NCBI RefSeq assembly: GCF_003287735.1
Contig: NZ_NSCM01000034.1
Span: 1-52,362, forward strand
Direction: 5' to 3'
Origin: Photorhabdus bodei
Lineage (GTDB): Bacteria > Pseudomonadota > Gammaproteobacteria > Enterobacterales > Enterobacteriaceae
DNA: 52,362 nucleotides
Below the pieces are notes generated by a model. It saw nothing but the letters and a program-made list of their open reading frames with translations, was not told where the DNA came from and made no database searches. The stretch's first letter is position 1; each line of letters opens with the position of its first letter. Below are positions 1 through 7,718 of the stretch, piece after piece. The translations under genes were made by a program, and so were the position numbers.

Positions 1-44
1 GAAATCATTGTTGTCAATTTATGTGGCAGTTACTGAATTATGTT

Positions 45-65
45 GATGCCTTTTTGGCATCGTTT
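45..65 (+). terminator. rho-independent terminator of an upstream gene
   Basis: A 6-bp stem (gatgcc/ggcatc, 45-50 and 56-61) with a T5 loop is followed by gtttt. It probably ends a gene lying left of the window. The stem is short, so the call is tentative. Confidence 0.45.
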
Positions 66-303
66 TCATCACAGCAAAAGCCAGGAAGACAAAAAATGGG
101 TGTAGCACAATTATGAAATCTTATTTATTTCTATCTTATTGTTATTTAATATTTTTTTACCTTAAATGATTTTCATTGATTAAAATTGAAAATCTTTTGC
201 AAATTATTTGTTGGGATTTTTAATAAAAAAGAGATTAATATCATTCATAATTGAATTAGTTCAAAAAATGGCTAGTCTACATTTACCTAAAAAAGGAACT
301 GTT
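66..303. other. AT-rich intergenic region upstream of the cytochrome gene
   Basis: This is AT-rich non-coding sequence. An open frame in phase with the cytochrome gene runs back to 208, but its extra 32 residues are not family-like. The region presumably carries the promoter of the cytochrome b561/yceI pair. An AT-rich stretch with tgattttcatt near 168-178 weakly resembles a Fur-type half-site but is not convincing. Confidence 0.4.
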
Positions 304-858
304 ATGCTTTGGAAGAATACTTCCAACCAGTTTGGTCACTTATCTGTCCTTTTACATTGGCTGGTTGCATTGGTCGTATATGGCATGTTTGCGCTAGGAC
401 TGTGGATGGTGACATTAGGGTATTACGATACGTGGTATCACAAAGCACCTGAAATTCATAAAAGCATCGGGATGTTGCTGTTTATCATGATGGCTGTGCG
501 TGTTATCTGGCGTTTTGTTTCTCCACCACCCAAGCCATTAGCCAGTTATAGTCGTCTGATTAGAGTCAGTGCTGTTTTAATGCATATTTTGTTGTATATC
601 TTACTGTTTGGCATTTTGATTAGTGGTTATTTAATTTCGACCGCTGATGGGCAGCCGATTTCTGTTTTTGACTGGTTTATTGTTCCGGCCACATTAATCG
701 GTCAGGGCGAACAGGCGGATACTGCCGGAATGATTCATCTTTACCTTGCTTGGGCAGTGGTAATTTTATCGTTATTACATGCTGTTGCAGCATTAAAACA
801 CCATTTTATTGACCGTGATGCAACCTTAAAGCGGATACTGGGTTTCCGTCCTGAATAA
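304..858 (+). CDS. yceJ: cytochrome b561 family protein (YceJ-like)
   Basis: This is a 184-residue inner-membrane di-haem b-type cytochrome of the b561/CybB family, expected to move electrons between quinols and a periplasmic or membrane acceptor. I see four hydrophobic segments and the expected histidines: H-W-L in helix 1, H-K-S in helix 2, H near the start of helix 3, and L-L-H-A in helix 4 followed by KHHF. I chose ATG 304 because AAAGGA lies just before it and the protein then begins MLWKN as family members do. The yceI-like gene follows after 26 bases, as in E. coli yceJ-yceI, so the two are probably co-transcribed. The physiological partner is not visible in the sequence. Confidence 0.9.
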   Translation: MLWKNTSNQFGHLSVLLHWLVALVVYGMFALGLWMVTLGYYDTWYHKAPEIHKSIGMLLFIMMAVRVIWRFVSPPPKPLASYSRLIRVSAVLMHILLYILLFGILISGYLISTADGQPISVFDWFIVPATLIGQGEQADTAGMIHLYLAWAVVILSLLHAVAALKHHFIDRDATLKRILGFRPE

Positions 859-884
859 TATAAAAGACGATTATGGAGAAGAAT

Positions 885-1463
885 ATGTTGAAGAAGACGT
901 TACTTGGCCTGACTGCGGGTGCATTGTTACTAAATGCAAGTTCTGCATTAGCTGCCAATTATAAAATTGATATACCCGGCCAGCACGCCTTTATTGGATT
1001 TCGCATTCAGCATTTGGGGTATAGCTGGCTATATGGGACATTTAAAGATTTTGATGGCTCTTTCACATTTGATGAGCAAAATCCGGCTGAAAATAAAGTT
1101 AATGTGACGATCAAAATAGCCAGTTTGGACACTAACCACGCCGAACGTGATAAACACCTGCGTAGTAAAGATTACTTTAATACAGAGAAATACCCTGAAG
1201 CAAAATTCACGTCAACTGAAGTGAAAAAAGAGGGGGAGAAATATGTTGTTACGGGTGATCTGACTTTAAACGGTGTGACAAAGCCGGTGGTACTGAATGC
1301 AGAGCTGATGGGTGAAGGTAAAGACCCGTGGGGTGGCTACCGCGCAGGTTTTGAAGCTTCTGGTAAAATCAAACTGAAAGATTTTAATTTCAAAGCAGAT
1401 TTGGGACCTAAATCACAGGAAGCGGATTTATTGATTTCTATCGAAGGTGTTCGGGAAAAGTAA
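885..1463 (+). CDS. yceI: YceI-family periplasmic polyisoprenoid-binding protein
   Basis: This is a 192-residue secreted protein (E. coli YceI is about 191). Residues 1-23 form a clear Sec signal peptide (MLKKTLLGLTAGALLLNASSALA, cleavage after ALA). The rest is a YceI lipocalin-like beta-barrel with the typical phrases GFRIQHLGYSW, DGSFTFD, HLRSKDYF and FTST. The family binds long isoprenoids such as ubiquinone-type lipids, which fits its pairing with a quinol-linked cytochrome. ATG 885 is preferred over ATG 873 because GGAGAAG lies at the right spacing before it. The precise ligand here is inference. Confidence 0.93.
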   Translation: MLKKTLLGLTAGALLLNASSALAANYKIDIPGQHAFIGFRIQHLGYSWLYGTFKDFDGSFTFDEQNPAENKVNVTIKIASLDTNHAERDKHLRSKDYFNTEKYPEAKFTSTEVKKEGEKYVVTGDLTLNGVTKPVVLNAELMGEGKDPWGGYRAGFEASGKIKLKDFNFKADLGPKSQEADLLISIEGVREK

Positions 1464-2012
1464 TACGCTGATGACTTAGCTCGTTAGTGCAATTTATTAA
1501 GGGCTGCGCATTGCGTGGCCTGTTTTATGGATAGGCAAAACCTTCTTTTCAGTTGATGTCATAGATGATGCTGTTATTATATACAGATTTATGCAATTGG
1601 TTGATTGTATGTGGTTTTTGGGTAGACCAGTTTTAAACTTTTTGTTGGCAATCTTAGCGACGAGCGTGGCTATTGATGGGGGCTGTGGCACTTCCTGACC
1701 AATTGGGTTTCAATGAAAAAATTAAAGTTTGTGATCTGTATCAATTATAATGATCTTTATATCGATAGTTAATTTTAATATTGTAATTTTTGCTTTCTAT
1801 GTTTTTTATAGAATATTAATTTTATGTTGTAATAATAAATTTATGGTTATTTTTGATTTTAAATAATTTTAATGAATCACTAGAATAAAAAAATAAGACT
1901 CTTCTTTTTAATTCCCTAATCTAATTATTTTAGAAAACCAGAATTGCCATTAATTCCTATTCCGTGTGGAAATTGCGTAAAATGGTTACAGTAAATTATT
2001 GGTAGATAGTGT
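1464..2012. other. accessory intergenic region; possible transposase scrap
   Basis: No convincing gene is present. The minus strand of about 1497-1691 has a 64-codon frame with a phrase (IATLVAKIANKKFKTGLP) that faintly resembles IS66-type transposases, but the plus strand is open over the same interval and I would not call it. From about 1730 to 2000 the sequence is very AT-rich. It marks the start of the accessory zone between yceI and yecM. Confidence 0.25.
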
Positions 2013-2153
2013 TTCTTGCATGGAGCAGTTATTTATTACTACAAAGTGGACGTTTCACACATCAGATTGCTGTTGATTTATAAAAAAGGTATACAGGACG
2101 ATCTGAGTGAATCAGAAAAGAAAATCTTGAGAGACTTAAATGGGAGGTGGTAA
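2013..2153 (+). pseudogene. 3' fragment of a HigB/RelE-type toxin gene
   Basis: The frame reads as the last 46 residues of a HigB/RelE-like toxin: VIYYYKVDVSHIRLLLIYKK followed by a DDLSESEKKIL helix and a stop at 2151. This is the usual C-terminal strand and helix arrangement of these mRNA-cleaving toxins. There is an in-frame stop just before it (2007-2009) and no N-terminal half, so the gene is a relic. A short HTH-antitoxin-like start follows three bases later, in the usual toxin-then-antitoxin order. Confidence 0.6.
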
Positions 2154-2155
2154 AG

Positions 2156-2284
2156 ATGGATAGTAAATTGTTTGCTAGGTTGACTGAAAGCATGACACAG
2201 ATGAATGAGATCATTAACGGTGAACGTGCGCCATCTCGTGAAACTAACCCTAATAGGAAATCGGTTAACACCGGGATAAAATGA
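2156..2284 (+). pseudogene. 5' fragment of the partner antitoxin gene, truncated next to an ERIC element
   Basis: ATG 2156 is preceded by GGGAGGTGG. It encodes MDSKLFARLTESMTQMNEII, which resembles the N-terminus of HigA/MqsA-like antitoxins, and continues to residue 42. The reading then loses similarity and stops at 2282, five bases before an ERIC element begins at 2289. The DNA-binding helix-turn-helix expected in residues 45-100 is missing, so this antitoxin is not functional. An ERIC insertion with loss of the 3' part is the simple explanation. Confidence 0.55.
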
Positions 2285-2288
2285 GTTG

Positions 2289-2415
2289 TATACCCTATGG
2301 ATTTCAAGATGGATCGCGACGGCAAGGGAGAGAATCCCCGGGAGCATAGGTAACGATGTGACCGGGGTGAGCGAGTGCAACCAACAAAGAGGCAACTTGA
2401 AAGATAACGGGTATA
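2289..2415 (+). repeat. ERIC element, copy 1 (127 bp)
   Basis: It runs from tataccc to gggtata with the diagnostic core gaatccccgggagca / tgaccggggtgagcga, an imperfect palindrome of standard ERIC length. It truncates the antitoxin relic on its left. Confidence 0.95.
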
Positions 2416-3001
2416 TAAGACAGTTAATATATCAGGTACTTAATTCAGACTGAATCATTAATCAAACGATTAATTGAAAGATTAAATAGATGGTATTATT
2501 GGTGGCTAGGTAATCAGTGTTAACGATATGTTTTAATTAAAAATTAACATATTGAATGTTTGATGTCATAACCTTAAGTGGAAAATAAGTGGAGGTCAGA
2601 CTGTTTTATATATCGTGGATTGCTATTCTTGGGGAGTAGGCTATTTTTATAATTTTATCCTTCATGAAATTTACAATAACTTAATCTTTTATTGAATTTG
2701 TAACACTTTCTTACAAAATCTACTTTTTGTAAATGAAAAAAATGGAAATTTTTTCTTGCTATTTTGTGATGGTTTAATAATTATAACTTAAACTCCGTCA
2801 CCTAGGCAGTATGAAGGAAATTTCAACTTCTGTTCCCTTTATTCAAAGGGACTCATTGATGGGAATACATTTCTGCCTTCCTGTCATTCAACTCACTATT
2901 ATTCACGGCATAAGCGGTGCTTTTTGTCGATGGTAATAGGATTTTTATTACCTTATTTTGGGTGAAGAAATCAATCATTTCCATTTTCTGGCAGGATATT
3001 T
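2416..3001. other. AT-rich region upstream of the PAAR gene
   Basis: About 590 bases with no frame I would call. The DNA is strongly AT-rich, typical of horizontally acquired loci in enteric bacteria. It should contain the promoter of the PAAR-lipase cassette, but no sigma-70 pair stands out. An AGGA ribosome site lies just before the PAAR start at 3002. Confidence 0.4.
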
Positions 3002-3274
3002 ATGTTGAAAAATATCATACGACAAGGTGACAAAACCTCTCACGGTGGTTCGGTGTTAGCCGGTGATGAGCGTTTTCAGGTTTTGGGCAAAGGTGTGGCG
3101 CGGATTAACGATCCGGTGTCCTGTCCAAAGTGTGGCGGGCATCAATCCATTGCAGAAGGAACTTCGTCCGCAGTCGGGACCAATCAACAAAGGCTCGCAC
3201 TGGAAGGCATGAAAACCTCTTGTGGGGCTATCTTGATCGCTTCGCAAACACTTTTCCAGATAAAAATCATGTAG
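3002..3274 (+). CDS. PAAR-domain type VI secretion spike-tip protein
   Basis: This is a 90-residue PAAR protein, the sharp tip that sits on a VgrG trimer and carries toxic cargo through the type VI secretion system. Visible family features are IRQGDKTSHGGSVL near residues 6-19, GKGVARINDPVSCPKCGGH around 30-48 (with the zinc-binding type Cys and His), and a GMKTSCGAILIASQ end around 70-83. The length is that of a stand-alone PAAR domain with no fused toxin. The lipase gene follows 80 bases downstream. No other T6SS structural genes lie in the window, so this is an orphan tip/effector cassette that would use an apparatus encoded elsewhere. Confidence 0.9.
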   Translation: MLKNIIRQGDKTSHGGSVLAGDERFQVLGKGVARINDPVSCPKCGGHQSIAEGTSSAVGTNQQRLALEGMKTSCGAILIASQTLFQIKIM

Positions 3275-3354
3275 GAGAGCGTGTTGGGATTTTCAACACA
3301 TGATGTTTGGGCTGCGTGCCTATCTGTAACGTTAATTGTAAGGAAATAGTATCA

Positions 3355-4626
3355 ATGAGCAAATTAAGCCCACTCGATTGTCTTGACTGTAAAAACATGC
3401 TGAAAAACTGGATAGAATTTCAGTTGGTGGATGAACAGGGGAAACCCTTGGTCAATATGCCTTATCGATTGAAAATCCGTGGAAATCCGCTGCTGGGACG
3501 TAAAGGGGTTACCGATGGCAATGGATTACTAAGGGAAGAAGATATGCCGTCCCATCCGGTAACTTTGTATATCGGTGCCCAACCGCTGGCCGATGAGATG
3601 GAGCAGCGTCCGTTGCGGGAAATACGCGGTGAAGAGGCTTCTGTGGTGAAGCCAAAAGCGGAAGCTGAAGGCTATCAATATCGCTATGTGACTATCGGGC
3701 AGATTAGTGATGGATTGCCAGCACTAGATGATTGGAATGATCCCAACAAAATTCCACCTCCCTATCATTTCCCGGACCCGGAGCCAAAAGGCTATCAGGT
3801 TCATCCGGTGAATCAACGGTATGTTCTGGAAGTATGTCCTTTCCGGGCCTGGGTTTTGCTGCTACATCATCAGAAGGAGTATTCCATTATGAATGCTTAT
3901 AACCAGTGTTTGATGAGTGTGCTGGCTTACGCAGATGAAGATGTTAATGTAGCAGGCTCTGTTAAACACTTTTTTAATCGGCAAATGGTAGATGTTTCAA
4001 AATTGCCCTATAAAGTGGAGGAATTGTCGGCAACGCCTGTAGTTTACGATATGCCGTTTAGTGAACGTTATACTCGGATAGAATTTATTAATTCGAAAAC
4101 AGGAGATAATAAGCAGGGTAATACCCAGTTGTTTTATGTCACCAGTAAAAATGATGTGATTGTCAGTTGGCGGGGTACAGCCAGTACAGAGGATGTTCTG
4201 ACAGATGCTACATATCAGCCTTTGAGGTTAGATTGCAATGAAAAAGCCCTATGCAGCGGGTTTATTTATAGCGGCAAAGTACATAAAGGGTTTTGGGAGG
4301 CATTTAATTTGGTTAGCAAGTTAAGAGTTCCCAGTGATACGGATCAAGAAGTATTCACCGATATTACTAAGTTGGTTAAAAATAAAAGACTATTTATCTG
4401 TGGTCATAGTTTAGGAGGCGCACTAGCATTATTGCACTGTGCACAACTAAAAGAACATAATCCATGTTTTTACAGCTATGGAATGCCACGGGTATTAACA
4501 ATCAGTGCAGTACGGGAACTAACTGATATCATCCATTATCGCCATGTGAATGAAGATGATCCTATTCCTTCTTTACCACCGAAAAAAATCTGGATAACTG
4601 GCTATATGATTGTTGGGGACCTCTAG
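3355..4626 (+). CDS. type VI class 3 lipase effector, upstream part (frameshifted)
   Basis: ATG 3355 follows AAGGAAATA. The first 150 or so residues form an adaptor-like region (WIEFQLVDEQGKPL onward) common to PAAR-linked effectors. A class 3 lipase (PF01764-like) domain follows: VSWRGTAS at about residue 271, the nucleophile elbow GHSLGGA with Ser352, YSYGMPRV, and HVNEDDPIPSLPP containing the presumed catalytic Asp401 or 402. The frame then runs off into a short tail and stops at 4624. The natural continuation lies in the -1 frame: the switch point is a run of seven A at 4582-4588, and one extra A or a -1 slip restores PPKKNLDNW and the rest of the enzyme. Expected role: hydrolysing membrane lipids of rival cells. 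Confidence 0.82.
   Translation: MSKLSPLDCLDCKNMLKNWIEFQLVDEQGKPLVNMPYRLKIRGNPLLGRKGVTDGNGLLREEDMPSHPVTLYIGAQPLADEMEQRPLREIRGEEASVVKPKAEAEGYQYRYVTIGQISDGLPALDDWNDPNKIPPPYHFPDPEPKGYQVHPVNQRYVLEVCPFRAWVLLLHHQKEYSIMNAYNQCLMSVLAYADEDVNVAGSVKHFFNRQMVDVSKLPYKVEELSATPVVYDMPFSERYTRIEFINSKTGDNKQGNTQLFYVTSKNDVIVSWRGTASTEDVLTDATYQPLRLDCNEKALCSGFIYSGKVHKGFWEAFNLVSKLRVPSDTDQEVFTDITKLVKNKRLFICGHSLGGALALLHCAQLKEHNPCFYSYGMPRVLTISAVRELTDIIHYRHVNEDDPIPSLPPKKIWITGYMIVGDL
4582..4588 (+). other. A7 homopolymer at the lipase frame switch
   Basis: The codons around the run are ccg aaa aaa atc. A -1 shift on the A run, or insertion of one A, joins the two lipase frames. It could be a disabling mutation, a sequencing error in a homopolymer, or a slippage-regulated site. 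Confidence 0.7.
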
Positions 4627-5243
4627 GCTATCTATTCAGCCCTGTTGAATTGCTGGATTTTACCAAAAGTGGTGAAGTCTTCCTGCATCATGGAAAAATA
4701 GTACACTTTTGTAAAATCAATCTGGTTATTGAATGGCAGGAAGAGCGTAATCCAAGCAACTATATACGACTCAGAACTACCTTACCCACTAAAACAAAAC
4801 TGTATTTAATTCCGTCGCTAAACCGTGAAACCGAAAATAATCTAAAGGATGCAGGTGAGATTCAGAAAGGATTTTTTAAACAGATAAGCGATTCTGATAA
4901 GGCCAAATGGTTTCCGCTGAACGAAAACCCAACTTTAAAAGATGCCTTAGGTTTCCCTGATCACAGTTCATTAAAATACGCCCGTTACATTGGTGCACGA
5001 CTAGCAGAACTGGTTGCACCGAGTAAATACCATTTTTTCCGAGATCAAGAACAGTTATTTGAAAAAACACTGAATGAGAAGCCCGATATTGTTGCAGATA
5101 TTCGGCAGCGCGATACATTATTTTTACAGATGGACCATCACTTAAAGCAAGCATTGATTTGCACTCAGCAGGATAAACAAGGACCGTTAGCCTTAACACG
5201 CTATATAGATAACGCTGTAGGAATTGAGGAACAGTTACCATGA
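4587..5243 (+). CDS. type VI class 3 lipase effector, downstream part (-1 frame)
   Basis: This is the continuation of the lipase in the -1 frame after the A7 run. It begins NLDNWLYDCWGPLGYLFSPV and contains FLHHGK at 4680-4697, where class 3 lipases carry the catalytic His, followed by roughly 170 residues of effector-specific C-terminus. Spliced to the upstream part the protein would be 629 residues. An internal TTG at 4650 could start translation but lacks a convincing ribosome site, so this part is probably made only by frameshifting, by slippage in transcription, or not at all. The end overlaps the start of the next gene by four bases (ATGA). Confidence 0.72.
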   Translation, partial: NLDNWLYDCWGPLGYLFSPVELLDFTKSGEVFLHHGKIVHFCKINLVIEWQEERNPSNYIRLRTTLPTKTKLYLIPSLNRETENNLKDAGEIQKGFFKQISDSDKAKWFPLNENPTLKDALGFPDHSSLKYARYIGARLAELVAPSKYHFFRDQEQLFEKTLNEKPDIVADIRQRDTLFLQMDHHLKQALICTQQDKQGPLALTRYIDNAVGIEEQLP

Positions 5244-5971
5244 TAAATATTAAACAATACTTATCTGTCTTATCCGTAATTTTAATATCAGGTTGTGCTG
5301 ATCCTAATGAGCCGCTTTCTCCGCCCAAAGAGAATCAATGGATCACCGTGGAAGGGGTAGCACCAAAATATACCGAACCTCATGTGTCCGCAGAATATAT
5401 CTCAAAAGATTGCCTTGAATATCAGATGCATGCTGATATGTCACCTTATAAGGTGCCTACCTATAATGGGCTTCGCCTGAAAGTAAAGGCCGATCCACAA
5501 ACCGGTTACTTTCAGGCGAAACTACCTTTCAATGGCGGAGGCCGATGTAAATGGAAAATTAACCGGGCCTTTGTATCAATCAGTTATACTGATGTTCATC
5601 ATCTGGTAAAAGATGCGGTGCCTTATGGGGGAACAGGTTTAATCGCATTTATCAATGATGCAGTCCAGACGAATATTAGTGAAATGCCCGCATCGAATAC
5701 GATTGATTTTAGCCCGGTTATTTACCCTGTTTTAGAAATAGTTGAAGGATTTCCAAAAAGCGTATCCTTACAAGGTGAAGTATTAAAAATGCGTCCTTTT
5801 CGACTCATGTTAACTCCAGGAGCTAAATGGAAAATTATTTTTAAACCTAAGCTGGATGAAACCAAAATGGCTAAGGTCACTGTGACTAATGGGAAAGGTG
5901 AATGGGTTGAATATCCTAATGGAAGAATTGACCTCCATCGCCAAACGATAGACTACTGGAAAATAAAATAA
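5240..5971 (+). CDS. lipoprotein, candidate immunity protein for the lipase
   Basis: This 243-residue protein has a lipoprotein signal peptide: MINIKQYLSVLSVILISGC, with the lipobox ISGC and acylation at Cys19. It should therefore sit in the periplasm anchored to a membrane. The start ATG overlaps the lipase stop (ATGA), implying translational coupling. In T6SS lipase cassettes the gene directly behind the effector commonly encodes a periplasmic lipoprotein that inhibits it, so I infer immunity from position and localisation, not from a recognised domain. The mature part is beta-rich with two Cys (SKDCLEY, GGRCKWK) that could form a disulfide. Confidence 0.7.
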   Translation: MINIKQYLSVLSVILISGCADPNEPLSPPKENQWITVEGVAPKYTEPHVSAEYISKDCLEYQMHADMSPYKVPTYNGLRLKVKADPQTGYFQAKLPFNGGGRCKWKINRAFVSISYTDVHHLVKDAVPYGGTGLIAFINDAVQTNISEMPASNTIDFSPVIYPVLEIVEGFPKSVSLQGEVLKMRPFRLMLTPGAKWKIIFKPKLDETKMAKVTVTNGKGEWVEYPNGRIDLHRQTIDYWKIK

Positions 5972-6031
5972 CGTCACCAAGGCCATATTACTAATTTACT
6001 TAAACACCAACATCAGAAATAAGGAGTCCAT

Positions 6032-6453
6032 ACGAACGATGGATTACACTTTCTCTGTCATATTACCGATTTGCCGGAGAAAACTTTTGCGGTAGCTGAA
6101 TTTTCTCTACAGAAAGTCGGCGGTCATTTTATCCGGTTAACCCCCGGTGGTATTCCCGTCCTGAAAATTGTGGTCCCGGTGGGAGTGAACAACCCTTTGT
6201 TCTGGGTAGTCATTTGCTGCATGCCTGGCATCATTCCGATTACGCCCTGAAAGGGAAAGTATTTGTGATCAGTAGTGATATGTGGGAAAACCACGGTGAA
6301 TTAGCTGAAAAACTGAATGAGCCAGAGGGACGGTTAGCGGAACAGATTATTAATTGGCTAAAAGCGCGTTTAGAAAGCGGAGATGATATTAGTAACCTGA
6401 TCAGTGCAGACTATTTGCAGACGCTTGATGAACAATATACGACCGCTGGATAG
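6032..6453 (+). pseudogene. decayed VgrG-like remnant
   Basis: The frame opening near 6032 reads NDGLHFLCHITDLPEKTFAV then AEFSLQ, which looks like the N-terminus of a VgrG spike protein, and jumps straight to GGHFIRLTPGGI, reminiscent of the VgrG C-terminal DUF2345 region. Hundreds of residues are missing between them. The frame then shifts near 6142-6160 to one reading WYSRPENCGPGGSEQPFVLG and on to a stop at 6451. The last 80 residues (from LLHAWHHSDYALKGKV) I do not recognise. AAGGAG lies just upstream (6021-6026) but no in-frame ATG follows it. I treat the whole as a gene ruined by internal deletion and frameshift. The VgrG assignment is from memory of short motifs. Confidence 0.5.
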
Positions 6454-6624
6454 TGTCTAACATCTTGCGAATTTATGGAGGTTATTGAAAGAGTGGTTGT
6501 GTTGGTGCCATCAAATTTCATTTTGTTACAAATCGAGAGTATCATTTGAGGCTTGAAGCGGCGGCAAGCCTTTAAAGCTCTTGGGCTGTTTAGCGCCAAT
6601 TTATAGCATCTTAACTGGGATAAT

Positions 6625-7188
6625 ATGACACATTTTTCTTCTATTGTTGAATTACAGGATTTAGTGGCTGATCTGGCAATATTTGAGCAAAAATTGGTAC
6701 GGTTCAAACAGCGGCTTAATTTGAATGTTGAGCAATATCAAGCAGATCATGTCTCCTTACGTTGCCACGATATCTCTGTAGCCGAGCGCTGGCGTAAAGG
6801 TTTTTTGCAATGTGGCAGTTTGATGTCAGAAAGTATCATTAATGGACGTCCAATCTGCTTGTTTGATTTAGAACACCCAATTGCAGTGCTTAATTGGCAA
6901 ATCGATTGTGTTGAATTGCCCTATCCTGGTAAGAAAACTTACTTGCATCAGGGATGGGAACATGTGGAACTAGTGCTGCCGGTGGCGCCTGAGATTTTAT
7001 CAACAGCAGCAAAAGCATTATTACCGCAACCTTTGCCAACAGGTTTTTTTGTCAAAGAGAATCAACCCAAAGGGGAACAAGAGCGATTGCCTAATCCTAC
7101 TTTAGCTGTCACTGATGGCGAGATCACCGTCAAGTTTCACCCATTTACATTGCGTGAAATTGTTAAAAGTGAATGCCTGGCTACATAA
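6625..7188 (+). CDS. yecM: YecM family protein (VOC-fold)
   Basis: This 187-residue protein matches E. coli YecM in length and pattern, a vicinal-oxygen-chelate fold protein of unknown reaction. Conserved phrases include DHVSLRCHD, NGRPICLFDLE, CVELPYPG, WEHVELVLP and EITVKFHPFTLREIV. The last few residues (SECLAT) are odd. A second copy of the 3' end lies at 7765-7916 with a different tail, and a toxin-antitoxin islet lies between. The present C-terminus was therefore probably supplied by an insertion that duplicated or replaced the native 3' end. In E. coli argS adjoins yecM; here that side is occupied by the effector cassette. Confidence 0.88.
   Translation: MTHFSSIVELQDLVADLAIFEQKLVRFKQRLNLNVEQYQADHVSLRCHDISVAERWRKGFLQCGSLMSESIINGRPICLFDLEHPIAVLNWQIDCVELPYPGKKTYLHQGWEHVELVLPVAPEILSTAAKALLPQPLPTGFFVKENQPKGEQERLPNPTLAVTDGEITVKFHPFTLREIVKSECLAT
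7058..7168 (+). repeat. 111-bp direct repeat, left copy (inside yecM)
   Basis: Bases 7058-7168 recur at 7765-7875 with only two visible differences. The pair brackets the toxin-antitoxin module at 7204-7707, which points to an insertion event that duplicated the end of yecM. Confidence 0.9.
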
Positions 7189-7203
7189 GTTAAAGTGATA
7201 TCG

Positions 7204-7518
7204 TTATGTGAGGCTGGCAAGAAACTCTAGTGCCTGCGGGTGGCGTTCCACCATTTTAATCAGTAACACAGCTTGTTTATTTGGTTTAGCCCGCCCCTGT
7301 TCCCAATTCTGGTATGTCGTCTCACCGGTATGCAGGTACTGGGCAAAAACAGCTTGAGAAATATTCAGTTTACTTCGGATGGATTTCAACTCATCTGGAT
7401 TGATGGAGATATCATTTTTTAACCTCCTCTTATGCGTTTTCAATGTGAGTTTGCCTTCATTAGCCTCTTCCCAAGCTTTCATTGCTTCATTGAGTTCTGC
7501 AAATAGATCACGGTTCAT
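7204..7518 (-). CDS. HTH antitoxin of a HigBA/RelE-type module
   Basis: This 104-residue protein has an N-terminal helical segment (MNRDLFAELNEAMKAWEEA) and a helix-turn-helix in roughly residues 40-90 (LKSIRSKLNISQAVFAQYL then TYQNWEQGRAKPNKQAV), typical of HigA/NadS-like antitoxins. Such proteins bind and neutralise a RelE-fold RNase and repress their own promoter. The start codon abuts the stop of the upstream toxin fragment with no gap. With the toxin truncated, this may now act only as a repressor or as an anti-addiction relic. The perfect palindrome at 7719-7755 is the likely operator. Confidence 0.85.
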   Translation of the reverse strand: MNRDLFAELNEAMKAWEEANEGKLTLKTHKRRLKNDISINPDELKSIRSKLNISQAVFAQYLHTGETTYQNWEQGRAKPNKQAVLLIKMVERHPQALEFLASLT

Positions 7519-7707
7519 TTATGCTCCCTTTTTCCTTCGGGAATCAGTAAAACGTACTTTACGTAATCCGCCGGTATGTTGGATTACGTCCCCTGCTGTT
7601 GGATTTTTCAGCAATATATTTTGGAAGGTTCGAAACTCCTCATCACTCAGGTAGTTATGGCGGTAACGTTCAAAAGGTGGTAATTCAATAAAAACAGCTT
7701 CCATCAC
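7519..7707 (-). pseudogene. truncated RelE/HigB-type toxin gene
   Basis: Only 62 codons remain: MEAVFIELPPFERYRHNYLS, a region like NILLKNPTAGDVIQHTGGLR, then KVRFTDSRRKKGA and a stop. Full-length relatives are about 105-120 residues and continue after the RRxKGKRGG segment with the YY strand and catalytic C-terminal part, which are absent. The fragment ends exactly where the antitoxin ATG begins, suggesting an internal deletion that fused the toxin's first half to the antitoxin gene. Toxicity is unlikely. A second Met at codon 2 is the family-like start. Confidence 0.8.
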
Positions 7708-7718
7708 TTATCCATCTG

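Noticed and set aside
165..180. Fur-like site before the cytochrome gene
   Set aside because: Only a partial AT-rich resemblance; not distinguishable from background in such AT-rich DNA.
1497..1691. Minus-strand 64-codon frame faintly like an IS66 transposase piece
   Set aside because: Similarity rests on a few residues, the opposite strand is open too, and there are no terminal repeats.
2062..2395. Minus-strand frames of 87 and 105 codons
   Set aside because: They run through an ERIC element and over the toxin-antitoxin relic. ERIC sequences give such spurious frames at every copy in the window.
4876..5328. Minus-strand 150-codon frame over the lipase 3' end
   Set aside because: It is antisense to the lipase continuation and the lipoprotein signal peptide, with no recognisable domain.
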